8,456 bases of DNA from Thermoprotei archaeon (GTDB lineage: Archaea > Thermoproteota > Thermoprotei_A > Sulfolobales > WANQ01), in assembly GCA_027038805.1 (NCBI GenBank), contig JALWGO010000237.1, positions 1 to 8,456 on the forward strand, in the 5' to 3' direction. Each line of letters opens with the position of its first letter. The first letter of the stretch is position 1. Shown here piece by piece: positions 1 through 6,486 of this stretch. The translations under genes and the position numbers were made by a program. The notes under the pieces were generated by a model that saw nothing but the letters and a program-made list of their open reading frames with translations, was not told where the DNA came from and did no database searches.

Positions 1-2315
1 TTCCAGGCAATATCAGTTACCTGAAGAGGATAGTGGATTCCCTAAACTCTCTATCAATAAATGGAGGCGAGTACCCCTCTATTGGAGTAATGGTCGTCGA
101 GCCAGTAGTATACTATAAGCTTATGAGTAATTACATGACGACAAAAGCCCTATGCGTTAGACCAAAGATATGGACTGGCCTAGGCATCGATGGCAATAAT
201 ATAACTGTAGCGGTATCGGATACAGGTGTAGATGGATCACACGCAGCCTTCAAGTGGCCCTCATACAAGATAGTCTACTGGTATGATTACATAAATGGTC
301 AGTCAACACCATACGATGACATAGGACATGGAACCCATGTATCTGGAACAATACTTGGAGCCTATAATGTCAGTAGTGCTGGTGTACCCGGGTACATGGG
401 TGTTAGAAGCGATTATAGCTATTACAGCGGCTACGTGATGTCATGGTACGTTAATACTACTGGGAAATGGTTAAACGTCTCAACAAATACGGGTACAATA
501 ACCCTATATTATCATGGTGAACTACCCTGGTGGCTTGCTAAGAGAACGGGCAACTATACTAGTCTTGGTAGTGGTTCAAGCATTAATATAACCGTTAACA
601 AGACGGGCTGGTATAGTATTGTTGAAAGCACTTTCCTCTGGTCCGCGACACCAGTCATGAAGGTACCAGTAGAGAACCCAGGGGACGGCTACCCCTACAT
701 GAGTGGAATAGCACCCAAAGCCAACCTAGTAATGTTCAAAGTATGTAGTAGTAATGGTTGTCCAAACGATGCTATAGACGCGTCGATAAACGAGTCAATA
801 AGCATAAGGAAGAACTATGGCATAAAAGTACACAACTTTAGCCTCGGAGGATCATATAATGCTACGGAAGACGTATTCTTTAGTAACCTAGCACAGTCTG
901 GAATAGTCCTAGTAGTTGCAGCGGGCAACGACGGGCCTGGTAAGAACTATGCTGGTACATCTAGTCCAGCATCAAATATCTATGCTATAACTGTTGCAGC
1001 ATCAGATGAGTTCCCCTTCAATATTACAAGCTATAGTAGTGAGGGAGGTCCTAGTTCATCTGATTCTAGTGTTATAAAACCCGATGTAACATGTGTTGGC
1101 GGCGGCGCGCCATGGAACAATATAACAGAGCAAGTATTTAGTGCTGCATCGGCTCAAGCCTTTTCAGGCTATGATAACTGGACTATAGGTATGGCTGGAA
1201 CAAGCATGGCTACACCATGTGTGAGCGGTGTAGCCGCACTGGTTGCCCAAGCATACATCAACGCTACGGGCTCGTGGAATTACTCTAGTTTTTCATCCGT
1301 CGAAATGGTTAAGAACATAATATTGATGACAGCCTATGAAACCTATCCATTGAAGAGGATAGCAAATGCAACTTATAGTCCGACCCTGGATAAGGGAGGA
1401 AAAGACGTACACGAAGGCTACGGAGCAGTAGATCCGTATGCAGCAGTTCAAGCAGCTCTAAGCCTCAAGAACCCCTTAATGCCGGGTACAGTTGTTGAGG
1501 GATGGTTTAGGCGTGGAGCAGTATACGCTGGCACCGTTACCAATGAGTTTGGTCCAAGTGTTTGGGCTAAACTCTTCTACCTACCATACAGGACAGTTAC
1601 ACTGCCAAACGGTACTAGTTTCACAGTAAAGTACAAGTTCAAACTATACCTAAACACAACGGATCCAGCGAACACGGACTTCGACCTATACCTATACAAT
1701 TATACTGGTAATACAACAAACGGTGAACCAAGAATCATAGCCAATAGTACAGGAGGATTCAACACAAACGAGTCAATAACCTATACACCAGCAACAGACA
1801 AAGAATACCTATGGGTTGTAGCCAAGAGGGCTAGAGAGGATAGTGCTGGTGGAAACTGGGTACTAGTAACAAGCCCAAGCATTTCAGAGTATGGTACTCC
1901 TGAGGGTGGTAGTGTTCCTTCTGAGTCTGGTGAGGCTTGGATTGGCTGGCCTATAATGATTAATGGTACTGCTAGTAAGGATGTTTCAAGGGTTGTTATT
2001 GAGGTATGGGCTAGTAATGGTACGAGGCTTGCAACGCTTGATAGTGCTAATGGTGATGTAAGGATCGTTGACCCAGTATACTATACATACTATGAAGCAA
2101 ACTACACACTACCATACGATACAAACCTAGTAGGACAAAACCTAACCATAATAACATACTTCTACGACTCAACAGGAACACTAACCGAGGGACCAGTATA
2201 CACAACAGCAACAGTAAACTCAGCAACAGCACCAATACCGGAGCCTCATTGGATACCTATTGTAGTGGCTGTAGTGGTTCTCTTAATAGCCTATGTGTTC
2301 TTGAGGAGGAAGTAA
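1..2315 (+). CDS. Membrane-anchored subtilisin-like serine protease (S8), 5'-partial
   Basis: Surface endopeptidase of the subtilase family. The frame is open to the left edge (first full codon at base 3), so the signal peptide and probably most of a propeptide are missing; the GTG at 33 is not a convincing start. Counting that GTG as residue 1: catalytic Asp63 (SDTG), His99 (GHGTHVSG), oxyanion Asn299 (AAGND) and nucleophile Ser391 (GTSMATP) are all present. About 110 residues (roughly 112-222), rich in Asn, Thr and Tyr, are inserted between the His motif and the strand ending VMFKV. C238 and C243 could form a disulfide. A beta-rich region (about 495-615) resembles a PPC jelly roll, followed by another beta domain (about 620-730). 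Residues 740-757 form a transmembrane helix followed by RRK, so the catalytic domain should lie outside the cell. More than 20 N-X-S/T sequons suggest glycosylation. A T-rich terminator follows. Confidence 0.95.
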   Translation, partial: PGNISYLKRIVDSLNSLSINGGEYPSIGVMVVEPVVYYKLMSNYMTTKALCVRPKIWTGLGIDGNNITVAVSDTGVDGSHAAFKWPSYKIVYWYDYINGQSTPYDDIGHGTHVSGTILGAYNVSSAGVPGYMGVRSDYSYYSGYVMSWYVNTTGKWLNVSTNTGTITLYYHGELPWWLAKRTGNYTSLGSGSSINITVNKTGWYSIVESTFLWSATPVMKVPVENPGDGYPYMSGIAPKANLVMFKVCSSNGCPNDAIDASINESISIRKNYGIKVHNFSLGGSYNATEDVFFSNLAQSGIVLVVAAGNDGPGKNYAGTSSPASNIYAITVAASDEFPFNITSYSSEGGPSSSDSSVIKPDVTCVGGGAPWNNITEQVFSAASAQAFSGYDNWTIGMAGTSMATPCVSGVAALVAQAYINATGSWNYSSFSSVEMVKNIILMTAYETYPLKRIANATYSPTLDKGGKDVHEGYGAVDPYAAVQAALSLKNPLMPGTVVEGWFRRGAVYAGTVTNEFGPSVWAKLFYLPYRTVTLPNGTSFTVKYKFKLYLNTTDPANTDFDLYLYNYTGNTTNGEPRIIANSTGGFNTNESITYTPATDKEYLWVVAKRAREDSAGGNWVLVTSPSISEYGTPEGGSVPSESGEAWIGWPIMINGTASKDVSRVVIEVWASNGTRLATLDSANGDVRIVDPVYYTYYEANYTLPYDTNLVGQNLTIITYFYDSTGTLTEGPVYTTATVNSATAPIPEPHWIPIVVAVVVLLIAYVFLRRK

Positions 2316-2322
2316 GCTCATA

Positions 2323-2348
2323 TTCTTTTTCCTTCTATTACTATTTTT
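2323..2348 (+). terminator. T-rich terminator of the protease gene
   Basis: A pyrimidine-rich stretch starts 8 nt after the protease stop codon and contains two T5 runs (2326-2330 and 2344-2348). Intrinsic termination in archaea relies on such U-tracts and needs no hairpin. The next promoter follows about 70 bp further on, which fits separate transcription of the two genes. Confidence 0.65.
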
Positions 2349-2397
2349 AGTCTTGTAATATAATCCTAGTAGCGTGTAGCTTGTGTGAGGTTTTTGA

Positions 2398-2413
2398 TGG
2401 GAATATTTTCCCA
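2398..2413. promoter_or_regulatory. TGGGAA-TATT-TTCCCA inverted repeat, candidate operator
   Basis: Perfect 6+6 bp palindrome with a 4-bp spacer, immediately upstream of the BRE/TATA element of the STAND gene. A third copy of the half-site TGGGAA lies at 2435-2440, between the TATA box and the predicted transcription start. A palindrome next to the promoter and a half-site at the start region suit binding by a dimeric winged-helix regulator, possibly the downstream gene product itself. The repeat is seen directly; operator function and autoregulation are inference. Confidence 0.45.
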
Positions 2414-2428
2414 GAAAAGAAATATATT
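2413..2428 (+). promoter_or_regulatory. BRE/TATA promoter of the STAND regulator gene
   Basis: A purine-rich BRE-like stretch (AGAAAAG, 2413-2419) directly precedes the TATA-like octamer AAATATAT (2420-2427). With usual archaeal spacing, transcription would start near 2448-2452. This gives a leader of about 90 nt before the GTG start and places the hairpin at 2461-2502 inside the RNA. Confidence 0.6.
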
Positions 2429-2460
2429 AGTTAGTGGGAACTTATTCTACTAGTATTAGA

Positions 2461-2502
2461 AGGAGGGCTCTCCCCTATTCTAGAAAGGGAGGGTTTCCTC
2501 CT
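2461..2502 (+). promoter_or_regulatory. Long hairpin in the mRNA leader of the STAND gene
   Basis: The left arm 2461-2474 pairs with 2487-2493 plus 2496-2502. This gives 14 base pairs (two of them G-U), a 2-nt bulge at 2494-2495 and a 12-nt loop (2475-2486) that itself contains the palindrome TTCTAGAA. The right arm carries TCCTCCT, which resembles an anti-Shine-Dalgarno sequence. It could pair instead with the GGAGG ribosome binding site at 2528-2532. The two pairings exclude each other, as in translational attenuators. No T-run follows, so a terminator is unlikely. The base pairing is visible; the switching role is inference. Confidence 0.5.
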
Positions 2503-2513
2503 AGGATCGTGTC

Positions 2514-2552
2514 ATGGAGAGGGAGTTGGAGGCTATCTTGAGTGAAGGGTAA
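2514..2552 (+). CDS. 12-codon upstream ORF overlapping the start of the STAND gene
   Basis: ATG at 2514 opens a 12-residue reading frame (MERELEAILSEG) ending at TAA 2550-2552. It overlaps the GTG start of the STAND gene at 2542 by 11 nt in another frame. It could be a leader peptide that couples translation to the main gene. Its charged, helical sequence would also suit the natural N-terminus of the regulator, so an indel between two frames is an alternative. Its own Shine-Dalgarno sequence is weak (AGGAT at 2503-2507). Existence as a translated ORF is uncertain. Confidence 0.3.
   Translation: MERELEAILSEG
2528..2532 (+). promoter_or_regulatory. Ribosome binding site supporting GTG 2542
   Basis: GGAGG ends 9 nt before the GTG at 2542. 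This supports the GTG as the start, since the frame is closed immediately upstream by TGA at 2539-2541. The same five bases are complementary to the right arm of the leader hairpin. Confidence 0.6.
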
Positions 2553-4959
2553 GAGTAGTGGAGCCGGGTTTAGGGATATATTTAACTTGTTGTTGAGTCA
2601 GGCTAATAACGAGATACTTGCTCTATTGTCTACTGGAGAGTATAATACGCGTGAAATTGCTAGGATTCTCGGACGAGATGAAGCTGATGTATCTCGTCGT
2701 CTTAGTAGGATGCGTGAGCTGGGCTTAGTTGAGGCTCGGTGGGTTAAGGTTAGTGGTCGGAACGTGAAGTTGTATAGGCTTAAGGCGAAGCGCATAGTAA
2801 TAGATCTCTCACGTAGCGGTAGTATAGGGTTTACACTTGAAACAGAAGCAGGAGTTTCCTCTGATACCTTTAGCCTTGAGGTAACTAGCTCTAAGCTTAA
2901 GAGGCCAGTCCTCTTTATTGGGAGGAAGAGAGAACTAGAAATACTTGGTAGCAGTAAGCCTGTTATAGTAGTCTATGGTCTCCCGGGTATTGGTAAGACA
3001 ACTCTAGTATCATACTACTATAACCAGGTCAGTGATCAGCCCAGGTACTGGCATGTTTTCAGCGAACTAGACTACTACGACTTCCTCATAAAAAGACTCG
3101 CTCTACACCTAGCCTCCAACGGTTATAGCGGGCTAATAGACCTACTCGCATCGGGTAATATTGACCAGAAGCTAATGGCGGATAGACTCCTAGAGGGCTT
3201 AGAGGAGACTAGGACAATCCTAGTATTCGATGACTACCATAAATGCCGTGATTCGAGGCTGAGAGAACTAGTAAGCTATATAGCTAGCCGCTTAGAGAAG
3301 GGCAAGCTCATCGTAGTCTCGAGGAGGCTTCCACCAGAACTTGCATCATCTATGAATATCGTGAAAATACTGTTAACCGGGCTAACACCCCATGAGGCCC
3401 TCAAGCTCCTAGAAAACTATGGCTTAAGATTATCTGCTGAATACTTTGCTGAAATCTATGCTGCAACCCAGGGGCATCCCGGCTTATTGAAGCTTGTAGC
3501 TGAGGTAGCCTTGAAGGAGGGTGTAGACTATGCTAGAAGCCTTCTCGCTAAAGGAAATATTACTTCTCAGCTCTGGAGAACACTGTATTCCTACCTCGAT
3601 GTTAGTGAAAGAGAGATTATCCAAATACTCTCATGCTTCGACGAACCCGTTCCAAGAGAAGTTCTCTCAAGACTTGTTGGAGCACCCCGAATACTTGATA
3701 GACTTCTCTATGGTTTGATAGATAAGGGGCTTATTGGAGCCGAGAGTGGTAGATACTATTTACTCGATATGATTAAGGGGCTTGTAGGGTTTATTCGAGA
3801 GAACTATGATTGTAGGAAGTGTTATCGTGTTGCTGGAGACTATTATCTGGGTTTGAGTGGAGTAGAAGACTATATGAGTGCTCTAAGATACTACGCGTTA
3901 TCCGGCTACTATAAGGGTATCATTGAAGCAATAGAATACAGGGTTAGGAGGCTTAGATACCAGATGCTAGACCATACCTTAGTCTACGAGGAATTATTAG
4001 AGAAGATTAAGGAACGAGTAAAGAATCCTAGAACACTAGGATACATCTACCATGAGCTCGCAGCAGCTCTTGTTATTAGAAACGAGATGGATGCGGCTAG
4101 AAAATACTATGAGCAGGCAATAAGACTACTCAACCCCCAGTTAGACAAATATGTATTAGCTTCATGTTATGCCCGCATGATACTATTAGGCGAGAACGTG
4201 CAAGACTTGGAGTCTGCTAAAAAGTATGCCCGACTAGCCCTAGAATACGCTGCTAGACTAGAGGAATCCTACCGGTACCACATTGAATCGATGGTGCATT
4301 CTAATCTTAGCAGAGTATACGCTCACGCAGGCCTAATCGATAAAGTCTATGAGGAGGTTGAGAAAGAATACGAGATCTCCCTGAAAACCGGGGATAGCTA
4401 TGATGTAGCACTATCGAGATTTCATCTAGCAATAGCCAAGTATATGGCGGGTAAAAGGAGGGAGGCACTAGAAGACTTCCTCAACTCCTACCAGTTGTTC
4501 AAGACTATTGGGTCGAGAAACATGGTGGCATTGGCTGCAAGTGTTCTAGCACAAGCATTCTTCGAGCACGAAAACTATGAGGAGTCTCTACGTTATGCAA
4601 AAGAATCCTTTGAATTATTCGTAAAATACCGGTTCAATGTTAGAGCTTGTAATTCAGCAAACTATCTCATAGCGTCAAATATGATACTCGGCCTCGAAAC
4701 CGATGCCAGGATACTGGAGTGGGTGAAGAAGAACTGCAACCAGCTAGAATACATGGAGTGCATCCTCGCAAACATATTACTAGTAATTAACGGGTTGAAG
4801 CCGCATATCCCATGGGATGAGATCCTAAGAGCAGCTAGAGGGAAGGCTAAGGCGTTAATAGCTAATGATAAACCACTAGTAGAGAAAATCATAAGGTTGC
4901 TCGCGGAAAAGAATCCGGAGGCTTCACAGGAATTGAAAACAGCAATAGGACTAGGATAA
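2542..4959 (+). CDS. STAND-type NTPase regulator: winged helix, P-loop NTPase, TPR array
   Basis: An 805-residue cytosolic signal-transduction ATPase, probably a transcription regulator of MalT/AfsR-like logic. Residues about 11-90 form an ArsR-like winged helix, with a recognition helix around TREIARILGRDEADVSRRL. The NTPase core has an entry motif FIGRKREL (125-132), Walker A GLPGIGKTT (146-154), Walker B ILVFDD (226-231), a sensor-like strand ending SRR (260-262) and a GHPGLL motif (311-316) like the GxP motif of NB-ARC proteins. A second winged-helix-like segment follows (about 352-400). Residues about 430-790 are alpha-helical, with TPR-like pairs clearest at 495-695 (for example MDAARKYYEQAIRLL). 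In this family ligand binding to the sensor repeats triggers NTP-dependent oligomerisation; the ligand here is unknown. It is preceded by a structured leader and a candidate operator. A defence-type STAND role is possible, but no nuclease or other effector domain is visible. Confidence 0.9.
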   Translation: MKGKSSGAGFRDIFNLLLSQANNEILALLSTGEYNTREIARILGRDEADVSRRLSRMRELGLVEARWVKVSGRNVKLYRLKAKRIVIDLSRSGSIGFTLETEAGVSSDTFSLEVTSSKLKRPVLFIGRKRELEILGSSKPVIVVYGLPGIGKTTLVSYYYNQVSDQPRYWHVFSELDYYDFLIKRLALHLASNGYSGLIDLLASGNIDQKLMADRLLEGLEETRTILVFDDYHKCRDSRLRELVSYIASRLEKGKLIVVSRRLPPELASSMNIVKILLTGLTPHEALKLLENYGLRLSAEYFAEIYAATQGHPGLLKLVAEVALKEGVDYARSLLAKGNITSQLWRTLYSYLDVSEREIIQILSCFDEPVPREVLSRLVGAPRILDRLLYGLIDKGLIGAESGRYYLLDMIKGLVGFIRENYDCRKCYRVAGDYYLGLSGVEDYMSALRYYALSGYYKGIIEAIEYRVRRLRYQMLDHTLVYEELLEKIKERVKNPRTLGYIYHELAAALVIRNEMDAARKYYEQAIRLLNPQLDKYVLASCYARMILLGENVQDLESAKKYARLALEYAARLEESYRYHIESMVHSNLSRVYAHAGLIDKVYEEVEKEYEISLKTGDSYDVALSRFHLAIAKYMAGKRREALEDFLNSYQLFKTIGSRNMVALAASVLAQAFFEHENYEESLRYAKESFELFVKYRFNVRACNSANYLIASNMILGLETDARILEWVKKNCNQLEYMECILANILLVINGLKPHIPWDEILRAARGKAKALIANDKPLVEKIIRLLAEKNPEASQELKTAIGLG

Positions 4960-4967
4960 TAAGTTGC

Positions 4968-5120
4968 TCACTCTTGAGATAACAGGTATAGATAGTATTC
5001 TCTCTCAGCTTTTAAAACCATGACGATGTCTTCTTCACTCAACCCTGTTTTCTGGCGAATAAATTTTACGAGGTTTTCGGAAAAACCGTATTCTTCTAAA
5101 ACCCTCTTGTCAACTAACAT
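4968..5120 (-). CDS. Small unrecognised 50-residue protein
   Basis: I do not recognise this family. ATG on the minus strand (bases 5118-5120) opens 50 codons ending at TGA (4968-4970). The product is charged and predicted mainly helical: a first helix around KRVLEEYGFSENLVKFIRQK, a turn at TGLSEED, then a second helix ending in EYYLYLLSQE. There is no signal peptide or membrane segment. The residue pattern (amphipathic heptads, turn signals) is far more protein-like than random antisense sequence. A TATA-like element at 5139-5147 lies about 23 bp upstream of the ATG, the spacing expected for a leaderless mRNA. A GTG at 5127-5129, three codons upstream, is an alternative start. It converges on the STAND gene with only 8 nt between stop codons and diverges from the glycosyltransferase gene. 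Confidence 0.72.
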   Translation of the reverse strand: MLVDKRVLEEYGFSENLVKFIRQKTGLSEEDIVMVLKAEREYYLYLLSQE

Positions 5121-5138
5121 TACATGCACCCGTGATGC

Positions 5139-5147
5139 TTATATTAT
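5139..5147 (-). promoter_or_regulatory. TATA box of the 50-residue gene (leaderless)
   Basis: Read on the minus strand the element is ATAATATAA, preceded by an A-rich BRE-like stretch (GAAAGAAATC). Its centre lies about 23 bp from the ATG at 5118-5120, so transcription should begin at or next to the start codon. It stands about 45 bp from the plus-strand TATA box at 5191-5199, forming a compact divergent promoter pair. Confidence 0.55.
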
Positions 5148-5190
5148 GATTTCTTTCTAGGAGTCTACTGTTATTATAACTAAGTGCAAC

Positions 5191-5199
5191 TATATTAAA
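5191..5199 (+). promoter_or_regulatory. TATA box of the glycosyltransferase gene
   Basis: TATATTAAA predicts transcription starting near 5217-5222. A TTG at 5208 would therefore lie upstream of the mRNA 5' end, which argues for the later start at TTG 5277 and a leader of about 55-60 nt. Confidence 0.55.
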
Positions 5200-5261
5200 T
5201 ACTGGGTTTGACTGCAAGCATACAAAACAGCCCAAAGAAAAATAAGAGAGGAGACATTTTC

Positions 5262-5268
5262 GGGGAGG
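5262..5268 (+). promoter_or_regulatory. Ribosome binding site deciding TTG 5277
   Basis: GGGGAGG is a strong Shine-Dalgarno match ending 8 nt before TTG 5277. The other in-frame TTG at 5271 would be only 2 nt away, too close. The site lies inside the frame of the longer alternative that starts at 5208. Confidence 0.65.
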
Positions 5269-5276
5269 CGTTGGCT

Positions 5277-6476
5277 TTGAGGGTTCTCTTCCTACCATCG
5301 CATGTAGGCTTAGGTCATGTTACGAGAGACATTGCTATCGCTAGGTGGGTTAGGAGAAGGGAGCCCAGGGTAGTTATTGAATGGTGTTCCGCGGAACCAG
5401 TTACAAGTTATCTAAGATTGTGGGGTGAGAGGGTTCTCGAGTGCTCCTATATGCTTAAGAGTTTCTCGGAGGCCATAGAGGGGGTCTACAACTACTATGG
5501 GTATAGTTTGAAGAAGCTCTCAAGCTACCTTGAGATCCTGAGAGAAAACTATAGGGTGGTGGAGGGGCACGTAGACTTCAACTCCTACGACCTAGTATTC
5601 GCTGATGAGTTCTGGGAACTAGTACTCTCAGCGCCAACTAGGGTTAAGGAGGGGGTGGTTTTTGGAACAGACCTTGTATTCAAGCCCTACGAGCTCAATC
5701 CTCTCGGAAACATTATAGGATTCATATTAAACCATTACTTTAAGAAAACCCTGCCATTATTCAGGAGACTAGTATACCTCAACTCCCTCCACGAAACACC
5801 TAGCACCCGATGGTACCTCTTATTTGGTGAAAGGGTTAGAGAATGGGTTAGGAAGCACATGTTTGTAACGGGATTGGCTACGAGTTATCTTCCCGGAGAC
5901 CTACCCGGGATAAGGGAGGCTAAGAAGAACCTGGGGTTTGGAGAAGACTCTAAGATAGTAGCGGTAAGTGTTGGTGGAACAGCGACAAGGAGCAAGCTGT
6001 TAATAGAGAAGGCTCTCAGAGCCCACGAAATCCTTAGGAAAAGGGGAGTAGACGTTAAACTAGTAGTTGTAGCTGGGCCGAGAACGAGGATAGAGGAAAC
6101 CATTAGCAGCGATAACATAGTATTCTATAGGGTTGAGAGAAACCTCTGGAACCTATACATGGCCTCCAACGTGTTCGTTACTAGGGCTGGTAGGACTACT
6201 ACAGCAGACCTAGAATGCCTCCCCAGGAAAACCAGGGCAATCCTAGTCCCAATAGGAAAGCACTTTGAACAAGAACACATAGCTAGAATGGTGGCCTCAA
6301 GGTATCCGGACTCCTTTTACTATCTAAGAGAAGACGTTGAAGTAGGGACACTAGCTGAAACCATTGAGAAACTACTAGGAGAAGGAGACCACACCCCTAA
6401 GACCATGGGAGAAGACTGTAGAGGCTCTATTAATGCGGGGGAATACCTCCTAAAACAATTAAAGACAGCCCAGTGA
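5277..6476 (+). CDS. GT-B glycosyltransferase, MurG/GT28-like
   Basis: A 399-residue protein predicted to transfer a sugar from a nucleotide-sugar donor, acting in the cytosol or at the inner membrane face. TTG 5277 is chosen because the N-terminus then becomes MRVLFLPSHVGLGH, the typical first beta strand and glycine loop of the GT-B fold, and a good ribosome binding site precedes it. The acceptor-side N-domain runs to about residue 205. The C-domain begins with KIVAVSVGGTATRS (SVGGT at 231-235), continues through VKLVVVAGP, and has the donor-binding stretch RAGRTTTADLECL (303-315, with Glu313) and GKHFEQEHIA (327-336), matching the GT28 C-terminal pattern. It resembles archaeal MurG-like proteins such as the MJ1255 type. 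Archaea lack murein, so glycolipid, S-layer or N-glycan synthesis is more plausible; donor and acceptor cannot be read from sequence. No membrane segment is evident. It ends 10 nt before the stop of the convergent transporter gene. Confidence 0.85.
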   Translation: MRVLFLPSHVGLGHVTRDIAIARWVRRREPRVVIEWCSAEPVTSYLRLWGERVLECSYMLKSFSEAIEGVYNYYGYSLKKLSSYLEILRENYRVVEGHVDFNSYDLVFADEFWELVLSAPTRVKEGVVFGTDLVFKPYELNPLGNIIGFILNHYFKKTLPLFRRLVYLNSLHETPSTRWYLLFGERVREWVRKHMFVTGLATSYLPGDLPGIREAKKNLGFGEDSKIVAVSVGGTATRSKLLIEKALRAHEILRKRGVDVKLVVVAGPRTRIEETISSDNIVFYRVERNLWNLYMASNVFVTRAGRTTTADLECLPRKTRAILVPIGKHFEQEHIARMVASRYPDSFYYLREDVEVGTLAETIEKLLGEGDHTPKTMGEDCRGSINAGEYLLKQLKTAQ

Positions 6477-6486
6477 GCCCTTAGCT

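Noticed and set aside
2047..2235. 62-codon minus-strand ORF encoding a Leu/Ser-rich hydrophobic peptide
   Set aside because: Antisense shadow of the A/C-rich block of the protease gene; its low-complexity leucine content is explained by that composition.
2461..2502. Hairpin as a transcription terminator of the protease gene
   Set aside because: It lies downstream of the STAND promoter and no T-run follows it; a T-rich terminator already exists at 2323-2348.
5110..5298. 62-codon minus-strand ORF across the divergent promoter region
   Set aside because: It spans two TATA boxes and the glycosyltransferase start and has no protein-like pattern; the 50-residue frame is the better minus-strand gene here.
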